A stretch of DNA of 11,769 nucleotides, taken from NCBI GenBank assembly GCA_001770785.1, contig MERZ01000023.1, positions 2,863-14,631 of the forward strand, written 5' to 3'. Below the pieces are notes generated by a model that saw only the letters and a list, made by a program, of their open reading frames with translations, made no database searches and was not told where the DNA came from. Within the stretch, counting starts at the first letter, position 1. Every line of letters begins with the position of its first letter. The position numbers were made by a program, and so were the translations under genes. The DNA comes from Burkholderiales bacterium RIFCSPHIGHO2_12_FULL_61_11. Its GTDB lineage: Bacteria; Pseudomonadota; Gammaproteobacteria; Burkholderiales; Burkholderiaceae_C. This document shows, piece after piece, positions 1 through 6,716 of the stretch.

Positions 1-163
1 CACGGACCTTGAACCTCCAGCCGTCATCGCGAGCGCAGCGCGGCGATCCATCGTGGAACAGGCAGGGGGCATGGATTGCCGCGCTTCGCTCGCAATGACG
101 GGAGTGGATTGCCGCGCTGCTGTCATTACGAGGCGTGGATGCGACGCGGCAATCGCAATGACG
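1..163. repeat. Cluster of dispersed inverted repeats (left copy)
   Basis: About 30-base units occur in alternating orientation. A forward unit lies at 22-51 (begins CGTCATCGCGAGCG, ends GGCGATCCAT). A reverse unit at 71-100 (begins ATGGATTGCCGCG, ends CGCAATGACG) is nearly its reverse complement, so 22-100 can fold into a long hairpin with a loop of about 19 bases. Degenerate units follow at about 105-120 and 122-163. The first 58 bases match 7664-7721 with only four differences, so the window begins inside a longer repeat. The cluster sits downstream of the LolA-like gene and fills 1-206; I see no gene there. Short frames crossing it are repeat-derived. Similar 'CGTCATTGCGAGCGAAGCG' repeats are scattered through many proteobacterial genomes; their role is not known to me. 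Confidence 0.85.
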
Positions 164-206
164 AGACTCTTTTCATCATCGGGGGCGTCGCCTGGATTCA
201 TGACAG

Positions 207-977
207 TTACTCCGGTTGGAAGCGTGGCAGGTAATCTCTTTGCATCCACGCATCAGGAATGGTACGTGCTTTGTAGTCCGAAAAGCGCATGAGCGTGACT
301 GATTTGGGATCGAGGCCGTCGATGATCACGGTCTCGGTCGGGCGATCGGCGCCGAGCTGGGGCTGGAAGCGGCGGTAATAGGCGGTCTTGAGCAGGCGCG
401 ACGATTCGGCGAAGAAGCGGGCCTTGAGCGGCCGGTTGTTTTCAGCGTCGACCCACATCTCGATGCGGGCATAGGTGGCATCCGGTGCCGCAGCCGTGAG
501 GGCAAGTTTGTGGGCCTTGCGGGTGCGGCGCTCGCCATCCTGGATCTCCTCCTCGCCAGCCAGCGTCGCCTTGTAGTCCTTCGCCAGATTCACGGTCACC
601 ACATCGCCATTGGACGCCTGCCCCAGCAAGCGCTGTTGCGGCGACAGGCGAACACTCGCCTTGCTGGTCGGGTCGTAAAACCACATGTCATTGCCGGTCT
701 TGAGCATCAACTTGCCCGCATCGCGCGCGGGCAAGACAAAACGGATCAGGCTGGCGAACTGGCCGCCCTGCTGTTGCATGCGGGAGTAGCTGGTCAGTGT
801 GCTGGTGTCGACCTGCTTGCCGGCCTGAAATTCGGTCAGGGTGACGGTCACGCTGAACGGGCGCACGGGGTTGCGGATGGCATCGCTGGCGGCCAGTATC
901 TCGTCGGCGCTCGGCGCCGCCGATACTGCGCCAAGGCCAAGCATGAACGAACAGAAAAACAGAACGATGGATTTCAT
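207..977 (-). CDS. LolA-like outer membrane lipoprotein-sorting protein
   Basis: A 256-residue periplasmic protein of the LolA-like 'outer membrane lipoprotein-sorting' family. Residues 1-20 (MKSIVLFFCSFMLGLGAVSA) form a clean Sec signal peptide with an A-X-A-type site before A21. The rest is a beta-rich mature domain with recognisable family features: an RFVLPARDAGKLMLK stretch, a DMWFYDP segment, and alternating strands near the C terminus. No lipobox is seen, so it should be soluble in the periplasm. I chose the ATG at 977 because the signal peptide starts there. An in-frame ATG at 1004 overlaps the permease stop (ATGTTTGA) and has GGAGG 9 bases upstream, but it would add an acidic N-region (MFDRESATL). 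Third gene of the ABC operon, it probably receives a lipid or lipoprotein cargo from the transporter. The cargo is unknown, and no outer-membrane partner is visible in the window. Confidence 0.85.
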   Translation of the reverse strand: MKSIVLFFCSFMLGLGAVSAAPSADEILAASDAIRNPVRPFSVTVTLTEFQAGKQVDTSTLTSYSRMQQQGGQFASLIRFVLPARDAGKLMLKTGNDMWFYDPTSKASVRLSPQQRLLGQASNGDVVTVNLAKDYKATLAGEEEIQDGERRTRKAHKLALTAAAPDATYARIEMWVDAENNRPLKARFFAESSRLLKTAYYRRFQPQLGADRPTETVIIDGLDPKSVTLMRFSDYKARTIPDAWMQRDYLPRFQPE

Positions 978-996
978 GAGGGTGGCGCTTTCTCTG

Positions 997-2394
997 TCAA
1001 ACATGGCGCAGGGCCTCCACCACGTCCAGTCGCGCAGCCCGGCGGGCAGGCCACCAGGCGGACAGGATCGCAATGCAGACGAGGCCGAAGGTGGTGCCAA
1101 GGATCATTCGATTTTCACCCCAAACGCTGACTGTGAACGGCACCAGCTCAACGTTGCCAGGCGGCAACCAGGGCATGCCGATCTGGTTGATGATGACAGA
1201 CAACACCAGGGCCAGCACCACACCGAGCACGGCCCCACAAAGCCCGAGCAGCGCGCCTTCGGTCACGAACAGCCGAAGAATACCGGCGCGCCGCAAGCCA
1301 ATGGCACGCAGGGTACCGATCTCGACGGTACGTTCGACCACCGTGGTATTCATGGTGTTGCTGACAGTAAACAGAACGATGCCGCCAATCAGCACAAAGA
1401 CGAAGCCGAATATGGTGTCGAACATCTGCATGGTCTGGACATAAAACGGATTCAATTCCCGGAAGTCCAGCACGGCCAGCGGCTGGTTGACGGAAAACCT
1501 GGCCAGTATCGGCGCCAGGCGCGCCAGTGCCGCCGGAATCTGGTCGGAGTGGCGCAGCTGCAGCATGATCGAAGTGGCCCTGGATGGCGATTTTCCATAG
1601 ATCAGCTGCTGCAATTGCGCCAGATGCATCATGATGGAGACTTCATCAAGCTCCTTGATGCCCTGATCCTCGGCACGAATGACTTCCAGTGACGTGACAT
1701 TCGGTGCGCCCCGAGCGCTGACGACCAGCACTTCGATTCTGCGCGGGCTGGCCCCAGCGGCATCGGACGCAACCGGTGTCTCTTGCAGGCTGAGCTGGGC
1801 GATGTCGTCGGGCAGATTGGCAGCGTCGGACTTCGTTTCCTTTTCAGGCTTGGGACAACGGGCAATCTGCAGCGCATCGCATAACTGCAATACCCGGGCC
1901 ACGCCGGTTCCGACGACGGCGGCATCTTTTGCCGCCCCTTCCAGCGCGGACAGCGGCGCCTGGGTGCGTAGATCAAAGTCGTTCCAGCGCCGCATACGGT
2001 TGATGTCTTCTGCAACGAATCCATTGCCGATGATGGTGCGGGACACGCTGGCCGCGTAATTGCCGGCAATGCCGCCAAACTGCAGGGTCGGTGTCGCTAC
2101 CAGGACCATTTTTTGCAAGGCTTCATCGTTTTGAATGGCTGCCAGAATCTTGACGTAGTCGCTTATGCCATAGGCGGTCGGGTTGCCGCTCCCATAAAGA
2201 TAAAAGTCCCGATGCTGAATTTGCAGGTGGCCACCCTTTTGCACATGTCTCGTGTGCAACTCGTAATTGACGTTGCTGCTGAAGCCGCCGAACAAGAGGA
2301 TCGAGGTCGAGCCGATCGCCATCGCCAGCAAGGTGGCCAAAGAGCGGCGACGGTTGCGCAAGAGATTGCGCACGGCCAGCGACAAGGTCATCAT
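997..2394 (-). CDS. ABC transporter permease, FtsX/MacB family
   Basis: A 465-residue inner-membrane permease of the type VII (MacB/LolCE/FtsX) ABC class. Topology from the sequence: an N-terminal cytoplasmic basic segment (RNLLRNRRRS) and TM1 at about 17-38, a large periplasmic domain at about 40-320, then TM2 about 325-348, TM3 about 380-403 and TM4 about 430-447. The hallmark FtsX segment VERTVEIGTLRAIGLRR lies at 353-369 after TM2, and the C terminus ends in ARRAARLDVVEALRHV, as usual for the family. The periplasmic domain contains a Lys/Glu/Ala/Ser-rich low-complexity stretch around 185-220, probably a linker. The start codon overlaps the ATPase stop (ATGA, 2391-2394), so the pair is likely translationally coupled. 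Such proteins use ATP to move substrates from the membrane's outer leaflet or periplasm rather than across the bilayer. The substrate cannot be read from sequence. Confidence 0.93.
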   Translation of the reverse strand: MMTLSLAVRNLLRNRRRSLATLLAMAIGSTSILLFGGFSSNVNYELHTRHVQKGGHLQIQHRDFYLYGSGNPTAYGISDYVKILAAIQNDEALQKMVLVATPTLQFGGIAGNYAASVSRTIIGNGFVAEDINRMRRWNDFDLRTQAPLSALEGAAKDAAVVGTGVARVLQLCDALQIARCPKPEKETKSDAANLPDDIAQLSLQETPVASDAAGASPRRIEVLVVSARGAPNVTSLEVIRAEDQGIKELDEVSIMMHLAQLQQLIYGKSPSRATSIMLQLRHSDQIPAALARLAPILARFSVNQPLAVLDFRELNPFYVQTMQMFDTIFGFVFVLIGGIVLFTVSNTMNTTVVERTVEIGTLRAIGLRRAGILRLFVTEGALLGLCGAVLGVVLALVLSVIINQIGMPWLPPGNVELVPFTVSVWGENRMILGTTFGLVCIAILSAWWPARRAARLDVVEALRHV

Positions 2395-3128
2395 GGCGCG
2401 CCCTCCCCGCCCTGGCGACGAATGCCGTGAATCGTTCCATCCTTCAGGAAAATCGTGTCGTCAGCGGCCTTGATCACATCGGGATCATGGGACGAGAAAA
2501 TAAAAGAAACCTCATAACGCTTCACCATCCGGCGCATCAGGGCCAGAATGGCGGCCCCGGTCTCGCTGTCGAGATTGGCCGTCGGTTCGTCAGCGATGAC
2601 CAGCTTTGGCTTGCGCGCCAGGGCGCGGGCGATGGCCACCCGCTGGCGTTGCCCGCCAGACAATTGGCCCGGAAAATACTTGGCCTTGTCGGCCAGGCCC
2701 ACCGCCTCTAACAGCTTGGGGACCCGTTCACCGCGCTTTTTCGCCGAAGCGCCTGCCAGCAGCAAAGGGTATTCGATATTTTCGTAGGCACTGAGGACCG
2801 GCAGCAGGTTGAAGTTCTGAAAAATGAAACCGATGTTATTGGCGCGGAAGTCCGACAGCGCGTCGTCTGTCAGGTCGCCCACCTTGCAGCCGGCCACGAT
2901 GACCTGGCCTTTGTCAGGCCTGTCGATGCAGCCGATCATGTTGAGCAGGGTCGTCTTGCCGCTGCCGGACGGACCCAGCAGCACGGTAAAACAGGCGCGG
3001 CGCACGACAATATCGACCCCCTTGATCACCGGCACGCTCACTGAATCCATGTGATAGGTTTTTTCGACCTGCTTGAGAACGGCCACTGGTCGATGGTTTC
3101 CCGTCTGTGCCTCTGTATTTCCTGTCAC
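2391..3128 (-). CDS. ABC transporter ATP-binding protein, LolD/MacB type
   Basis: Cytoplasmic ATPase subunit partnering the FtsX-type permease encoded next. With the GTG start used here it has 245 residues. All ABC motifs are intact (numbering from this start): Walker A GPSGSGKTT at 52-60, Q-loop Q104, signature LSGGQ at 156-160, Walker B LVIADE at 176-181, D-loop around 185-188 and switch histidine H214. The sequence resembles LolD and MacB N-domains. The start is uncertain. A TTG at 3167 opens the same frame 13 codons earlier but has a poor ribosome-binding site. The GTG at 3128 has AGGGG six bases upstream, so I prefer it; a GTG at 3086 is a further option. It is the first gene of a three-gene minus-strand operon and is divergent from the tyrosine phosphatase, with the promoter presumably in 3129-3266, though no convincing -35/-10 pair stands out. 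Confidence 0.93.
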   Translation of the reverse strand: MTGNTEAQTGNHRPVAVLKQVEKTYHMDSVSVPVIKGVDIVVRRACFTVLLGPSGSGKTTLLNMIGCIDRPDKGQVIVAGCKVGDLTDDALSDFRANNIGFIFQNFNLLPVLSAYENIEYPLLLAGASAKKRGERVPKLLEAVGLADKAKYFPGQLSGGQRQRVAIARALARKPKLVIADEPTANLDSETGAAILALMRRMVKRYEVSFIFSSHDPDVIKAADDTIFLKDGTIHGIRRQGGEGAP

Positions 3129-3266
3129 CTCTCGCCCCTGTTGAAGTATGTTCGCCCGCGTCGCCAATTATTACCGTATCCGAAAGCCAGGCCGGTTACA
3201 AATCAGCGGGCTGGGCATGTCAACGGCAAGGAACTCAGACGCCACCCATCGCTCCTAGAATGCTAA

Positions 3267-3731
3267 GTGATGACAAAAATTTTGATGGTCTGCATGGGCA
3301 ATCTGTGCCGCTCCCCCATGGCGCGGGCGGTGGCGCGGCAGCTTGCCCAGCAAGCGGGGCGTTCGCAAGAGTTTGAGTTCGACTCGGCGGGAACACTCGC
3401 GCTGCATACCGGTGAGCGAGCCGATCCCCGGGCCATAGCCACCCTGCTGAGCCGGAATTACGAGCCCGGAAATACCAGCGTGCGCCGCGTGAATGACCAG
3501 GACTTCGAAAATTTTGACCTGATTCTGGCCATGGACCAAACCAATCTGGCAGCGCTGCAGCGCCTTTGCCCGCCACAACACCTCGCCAAACTGCACCTGC
3601 TGCTGAAGTTTGCCCCCTCGGCTGGCGTGGACGAGGTGCCCGATCCCTATTACGGCAACCTGGCCGGTTTCGAGCGGGTGCTGGATTTATGCGAGGCTGG
3701 CGCGCGGGGCCTGATCAAGGCGCAAACTTAA
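3267..3731 (+). CDS. Low-molecular-weight protein-tyrosine phosphatase (Wzb-like)
   Basis: A 154-residue cytosolic phosphatase, normal length for the family. The P-loop C(X)5R is [10 protein letters not shown] with nucleophile C9 and R15. The general-acid loop DPYYG has D126, and the fold ends with the usual helical [12 protein letters not shown]. The enzyme removes phosphate from tyrosine. In gram-negative bacteria the family member beside polysaccharide genes normally dephosphorylates a Wzc-type export kinase. The neighbouring sugar-nucleotide epimerases make that role plausible here, but no kinase is in the window. Translation may begin at GTG 3267 or at ATG 3270; neither has a clear Shine-Dalgarno. 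The stop codon (3729-3731) overlaps the stop of the convergent epimerase gene within TTAA, so no terminator separates them. Confidence 0.93.
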   Translation: MMTKILMVCMGNLCRSPMARAVARQLAQQAGRSQEFEFDSAGTLALHTGERADPRAIATLLSRNYEPGNTSVRRVNDQDFENFDLILAMDQTNLAALQRLCPPQHLAKLHLLLKFAPSAGVDEVPDPYYGNLAGFERVLDLCEAGARGLIKAQT

Positions 3732-4735
3732 ATTTTGTAGTAATCGCGATACCACGCCACGAATCGGCCAACACCCTGCCGGACCGTGGTTGCGGGAACA
3801 AAACCCACCCATTCCTGCAGCGCATCGGTGTTGGCATAGGTGACAGGGACATCGCCGTCCTGAAGGGGCAACAGGCGTTTTTCGGCCTTCTTTCCCAGGG
3901 CGTCTTCAATGCAGCCAATGAAGTCGAGCAAGGCAACCGGGTTGTTGTTGCCGATGTTCAACACGCGGTAAGGTGCGTTGCTGGTGGCCGGGTCCGCCAA
4001 AACCGGGTCATAGGCCGGATTGGAGACGGCCGCGCGATCAAGCACCCGGATGACGCCCTCGACGATGTCATCGACGTAAGTGAAGTCGCGCTCCATGTCG
4101 CCGTGGTTGAACACATCGATGGCCCGTCCTTCCAGGATGGCTTTGGTGAACAGGAACAAGGCCATGTCGGGCCGGCCCCAGGGGCCATACACGGTGAAGA
4201 AGCGCAAACCCGTGGTGGGCAGGCCATACAGGTGGCTGTAGGTGTGCGCCATCAGCTCGTTGGCTTTCTTGGTGGCGGCGTACAGGCTGACGGGGTGGTC
4301 CACGCTGTCGTGCTCGGAAAACGGCATTCTGGTATTGCCGCCATACACGCTGGAGCTTGACGCGTACACCAGGTGCTGCACTTTGGCGTGGCGGCAACCC
4401 TCCAGGATGTTGGTGAAACCGACGATATTGCTGTCTATGTAAGCGTGAGGGTTTTGCAGGGAATAGCGCACACCCGCCTGGGCGGCAAGGTGAATCACCC
4501 GATCAAACTTTTCAACGGCGAAAAGCAGCGCCATGCCCTGCCGATCAGCCACATCCATTTTGACAAAGCGAAAACCGGCGTGAGGCGTGAGCCGATCGAG
4601 GCGGCTTTCTTTCAGGGTGACGTCGTAGTAGTCGTTGAGGTTGTCCAGGCCCACCACCTCGTCGCCGCGCGCCAACAGGCGCAATGCGGTGCTCATGCCA
4701 ATAAATCCCGCCGCTCCCGTCAATAGTATTTTCAT
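3728..4735 (-). CDS. UDP-glucuronate 4-epimerase (CapI/LspL type, extended SDR)
   Basis: A 335-residue NAD-dependent extended short-chain dehydrogenase, full length. The Rossmann motif is GAAGFIG with glycines 7, 10 and 13. D31-N32 begin the [10 protein letters not shown] stretch typical of UDP-glucuronate/galacturonate epimerases. [12 protein letters not shown] is at 82-93, a serine cluster at 126-129, and the catalytic Y152-XXX-K156 sits in [30 protein letters not shown] follows, also characteristic of this subfamily. The expected reaction is interconversion of UDP-GlcA and UDP-GalA in the cytosol, supplying uronic acid to capsule, LPS or exopolysaccharide. A less likely alternative is a related NAD-dependent epimerase with another hexuronate. 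The gene is divergent from galE across 65 bases and overlaps the phosphatase stop by 4 bases at its 3' end. No obvious Shine-Dalgarno precedes the ATG. Confidence 0.9.
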   Translation of the reverse strand: MKILLTGAAGFIGMSTALRLLARGDEVVGLDNLNDYYDVTLKESRLDRLTPHAGFRFVKMDVADRQGMALLFAVEKFDRVIHLAAQAGVRYSLQNPHAYIDSNIVGFTNILEGCRHAKVQHLVYASSSSVYGGNTRMPFSEHDSVDHPVSLYAATKKANELMAHTYSHLYGLPTTGLRFFTVYGPWGRPDMALFLFTKAILEGRAIDVFNHGDMERDFTYVDDIVEGVIRVLDRAAVSNPAYDPVLADPATSNAPYRVLNIGNNNPVALLDFIGCIEDALGKKAEKRLLPLQDGDVPVTYANTDALQEWVGFVPATTVRQGVGRFVAWYRDYYKI

Positions 4736-4800
4736 AGCCCGGTGGGCAATAAGCCGTTGATTTGGGTTGATCTTAACTTGCGTAGCCTTAAACTTGCTAC
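4736..4800. promoter_or_regulatory. Divergent promoter region between the two epimerase genes
   Basis: Only 65 bases separate the two divergent ATGs, so both promoters must lie here or extend into the coding sequences. On the plus strand TTGATC (4767-4772), a 16-base spacer and TAAACT (4789-4794) form a weak sigma-70-like pair. Its predicted transcription start falls on or next to the galE ATG. No clear pair is seen on the minus strand. This is a pattern call only. Confidence 0.3.
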
Positions 4801-5823
4801 ATGATTCTTGTCACTGGCGGAGCGGGCTATATCGGTAGCCACACCTGCGTTGAACTGCTCAACGCAGGCTTTGATGTCACAATTTTTGACAATTTCTGCA
4901 ACAGCCACCCCGAGGCACTGGTTCGGATTAAAGCCATCACAGGCAAAAAGCCGGGCTTGATCCAGGGCGACGTACGCGATCGCGCTGCGCTGGTCGCCGC
5001 CCTGCGGGAAAGCAAGGCCTCGGCCGTCATCCATTTTGCGGGCCTCAAGGCCGTGGGTGAATCGGTGGAAAAGCCGCTGACCTATTACGACAACAATGTG
5101 GTTGGCACGCATCGCCTGCTTGAGGCCATGCGCGAATGCCATGTCAATACCCTTGTGTTCAGTTCTTCAGCCACGGTCTACGGCGATCCACAGCGACTGC
5201 CTTTGACTGAAGATCACCCGCTTTCGGCCACCAATCCCTATGGACGAACCAAGCTCGTGATTGAGGACATGCTGCGGGATCTCTATCGCAGTGATCCCGC
5301 ATGGCGGATTGCCATCCTGCGCTACTTCAACCCGGCAGGCGCACACGCCAGCGGCCTGATTGGAGAAGACCCGCAAGGCACGCCCAACAACCTCATGCCC
5401 TTTATTGCCCAGGTCGCCGCCGGGCAGCGTGAATTTCTGAACGTCTGGGGCAACGACTACCCGACGCCGGATGGTACCGGCATCCGTGACTACATCCATG
5501 TGGTCGATCTGGCACGGGGCCATCTCAAGGCGCTGGAACACCTGCAGGGCCCCCCCGAATGTCTGACAGTCAATTTAGGCACCGGCACCGGCTACAGCGT
5601 GCTGGAAATGGTGCGGGCCTTCGAGAGGGCCAGCGGCAAGCCCGTTCCTTACCAGGTCGCTGAACGGCGGGCCGGTGACATTGCTTCCTGCTATGCGGAT
5701 GCCGCCCGGGCTTTTGAATTGCTGGAATGGCGCGCCGAAATGGATCTGGACGCCATGTGCGTGGACAGTTGGCACTGGCAGCGCAGCAACCCGAAAGGCT
5801 ATTTGTCGAGCGAAGGCCAGTAG
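4801..5823 (+). CDS. galE: UDP-glucose 4-epimerase
   Basis: A 340-residue extended SDR of normal GalE length (E. coli GalE is about 338). It has the NAD-binding motif GGAGYIG with G6, G9 and G12, [11 protein letters not shown] at 78-88, [10 protein letters not shown] at 120-129 with the catalytic serine, and Y147-XXX-K151 in [18 protein letters not shown] and the substrate-loop sequence [12 protein letters not shown] are hallmarks of GalE. It interconverts UDP-glucose and UDP-galactose in the cytosol, feeding galactose into LPS, exopolysaccharide or Leloir metabolism; no galT or galK is nearby, so a biosynthetic role is more likely. The ATG lies 65 bases from the divergent epimerase start. 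No Shine-Dalgarno is visible in the preceding bases, and a possible -10 ends only a few bases upstream of the ATG, so translation may be leaderless. A strong hairpin follows the stop. Confidence 0.95.
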   Translation: MILVTGGAGYIGSHTCVELLNAGFDVTIFDNFCNSHPEALVRIKAITGKKPGLIQGDVRDRAALVAALRESKASAVIHFAGLKAVGESVEKPLTYYDNNVVGTHRLLEAMRECHVNTLVFSSSATVYGDPQRLPLTEDHPLSATNPYGRTKLVIEDMLRDLYRSDPAWRIAILRYFNPAGAHASGLIGEDPQGTPNNLMPFIAQVAAGQREFLNVWGNDYPTPDGTGIRDYIHVVDLARGHLKALEHLQGPPECLTVNLGTGTGYSVLEMVRAFERASGKPVPYQVAERRAGDIASCYADAARAFELLEWRAEMDLDAMCVDSWHWQRSNPKGYLSSEGQ

Positions 5824-5826
5824 TGG

Positions 5827-5856
5827 AATTTCCCCGCCGCAAGGGGCGGGGAAATT
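5827..5856. terminator. Bidirectional terminator-like hairpin between galE and the PEP-CTERM gene
   Basis: A perfect 12-bp inverted repeat (AATTTCCCCGCC, loop GCAAGG, GGCGGGGAAATT) lies 3 bases after the galE stop and 12 bases before the stop of the convergent PEP-CTERM gene. Its GC-rich core is flanked by A/T at the stem base, so it works in either direction. A true poly-U run is missing on both sides, so efficiency as an intrinsic terminator is uncertain. Confidence 0.75.
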
Positions 5857-5868
5857 GCTCTGATTCAC

Positions 5869-6456
5869 TTATTTGCGGTTGTTTCCCGCCGACTTGCGAC
5901 GTGAGGCGGCGAAGCCGAGAAGGCCAAGGCCGAATAAAAGCAGTGTCGACGGTTCCGGGATCACGTTTTGATTATCAGACGGGGTGACTTGTGCCGTCAG
6001 CAGTGAGTCCGCAAACCGGAAACTCCCACTTGTGGAACTGACCTCGATGCTAATCTTGCCATCAGCCTGGAGATCAGCAAGCGAACCAAGGTTAAACGTG
6101 ATCGTGTCTGTCGAACCACCACCCCCTGGAACGTTGACGCTGCTGAATGTCTGGTCCCCACCAATGGCGAAGGTATAGGCCTCGGAGCCACCCGAATCCG
6201 TCAAGTGGATGGCCACCGTCGCGCCGGTGATGGTGTCCCCAAGGGCGAACCCATTGTCGGTGATGTCATGCTCGAAAGACAGGGCGCTGGTAGTACAAGT
6301 GAACCCCGCCGGGCAAGGCGAGGGCGTGCTGCCAAACGTGATGGTTGTGTCCGACGGGTCGACAAAATCCGTAATCGGGATGGCGTTTGCCACCGGGGCA
6401 ATTGCGATCAAACTCATCGCCCCTAGCGCCAAAGCGATTTTCTGAAATTTGTTCAT
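5869..6456 (-). CDS. PEP-CTERM sorting-domain protein
   Basis: A 195-residue secreted protein. Signal peptide 1-25 ends VANA before I26. The C-terminal sorting signal is complete: P167-E168-P169 in VIPEPSTLLLFG, a hydrophobic helix at about 171-184, and a basic tail (RRKSAGNNRK). Proteins with this signal are processed by an exosortase (EpsH/XrtA family) in the inner membrane and typically end up in the extracellular polysaccharide matrix. The middle (26-160) is rich in Thr, Ser, Gly and Asp with alternating strands, suggesting a beta-sandwich, and has two cysteines (C48, C54) in SPCPAGFTC. I do not recognise the middle domain. The ATG at 6456 is chosen for the signal peptide and a strong GGAGG five bases upstream; longer in-frame starts lack support. 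A sigma-54-type promoter precedes it. No exosortase gene is in the window. Confidence 0.93.
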   Translation of the reverse strand: MNKFQKIALALGAMSLIAIAPVANAIPITDFVDPSDTTITFGSTPSPCPAGFTCTTSALSFEHDITDNGFALGDTITGATVAIHLTDSGGSEAYTFAIGGDQTFSSVNVPGGGGSTDTITFNLGSLADLQADGKISIEVSSTSGSFRFADSLLTAQVTPSDNQNVIPEPSTLLLFGLGLLGFAASRRKSAGNNRK

Positions 6457-6512
6457 GGAAGCCTCCATCGTTGTCGGTGAAACCAGGTCGGTAACCGTGG
6501 TAAACATTCGTA

Positions 6513-6528
6513 AGCAGAAAATGTGCCA
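6513..6528 (-). promoter_or_regulatory. Sigma-54 (RpoN) -24/-12 promoter of the PEP-CTERM gene
   Basis: Read on the minus strand, TGGCACATTTTCTGCT matches the consensus TGGCACGNNNNTTGCW at every fixed position except two (A for G at 7, C for T at 12). It keeps the invariant GG and GC dinucleotides at the required 10-base spacing. The predicted transcription start is near 6502, giving a leader of about 46 bases that ends in GGAGG and the ATG at 6456. It is intergenic and correctly oriented. PEP-CTERM loci in betaproteobacteria often carry the PrsK/PrsR two-component pair, PrsR being a sigma-54 activator, which makes the assignment biologically sensible. No mapped start site is available. Confidence 0.75.
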
Positions 6529-6547
6529 CTGATAAATAACTGTTACC

Positions 6548-6560
6548 AATCAATGGCTTA
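6548..6560 (+). promoter_or_regulatory. IHF binding-site consensus
   Basis: AATCAATGGCTTA matches WATCAANNNNTTR at every defined position. It lies about 46-58 bases upstream of the predicted sigma-54 start, in AT-rich DNA. IHF bends DNA between an enhancer and a sigma-54 promoter, so position and match support each other. IHF sites are degenerate enough that chance occurrence is possible. Confidence 0.55.
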
Positions 6561-6643
6561 TAAATTTGAGCTTCATTTCGATCCGGCGATATGTAAAGAA
6601 TTTCGACAGATCTGCGCTTGCATGGCTCATAGGAAACATTAAC

Positions 6644-6663
6644 GACGCGAGGAGCACCGCGTC
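6644..6663. promoter_or_regulatory. Inverted repeat GACGCG-N8-CGCGTC, candidate activator site
   Basis: A perfect 6-bp inverted repeat with 8-base spacing is centred about 150 bases upstream of the predicted sigma-54 start, the usual distance for an upstream activating sequence of an enhancer-binding protein such as PrsR. An alternative is a weak terminator hairpin for the membrane-protein gene at 6717-7112, since on the minus strand it is followed by GTTAATGTTT. Confidence 0.35.
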
Positions 6664-6677
6664 TTGATGTGGGTCAA

Positions 6678-6700
6678 AACCTGCGGGGGGCAACACCCGC
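6678..6700 (-). terminator. Possible terminator of the small membrane-protein gene
   Basis: On the minus strand, GCGGG, an 8-base loop and CCCGC are followed by AGGTTTT, starting 17 bases after the stop of the gene at 6717-7112. The stem is only 5 bp and the T run is short, so this is weak. Confidence 0.3.
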
Positions 6701-6716
6701 GCCCGGATGCGACCGA

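Noticed and set aside
1..163. CRISPR array
   Set aside because: Units alternate in orientation, are irregularly spaced and degenerate, and no cas genes are nearby.
53..292. 79-codon plus-strand frame at the left edge
   Set aside because: It starts within the inverted repeats and overlaps the end of the LolA-like gene on the other strand.
978..1100. 41-codon N-terminal extension of the LolA-like protein
   Set aside because: Most of it overlaps the permease gene, and the signal peptide begins at the ATG at 977.
841..1692. Plus-strand open frame (283 codons) across the permease and LolA-like genes
   Set aside because: Antisense to two recognisable genes; low-complexity Gln/His-rich product without any motif.
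3566..4360. Plus-strand open frame (264 codons) spanning the phosphatase end and the epimerase
   Set aside because: Antisense shadow of the UDP-glucuronate epimerase, with no ribosome-binding site or domain.
5767..5790. Sigma-54-like TGGCAC...GC motif near the galE 3' end
   Set aside because: It is inside coding sequence, its -12 half is poor (AGCGCA), and no plus-strand gene follows closely.
6457..6549. 31-codon N-terminal extension of the PEP-CTERM protein
   Set aside because: It would run through the sigma-54 promoter and has no ribosome-binding site; GGAGG and the signal peptide fix the ATG at 6456.
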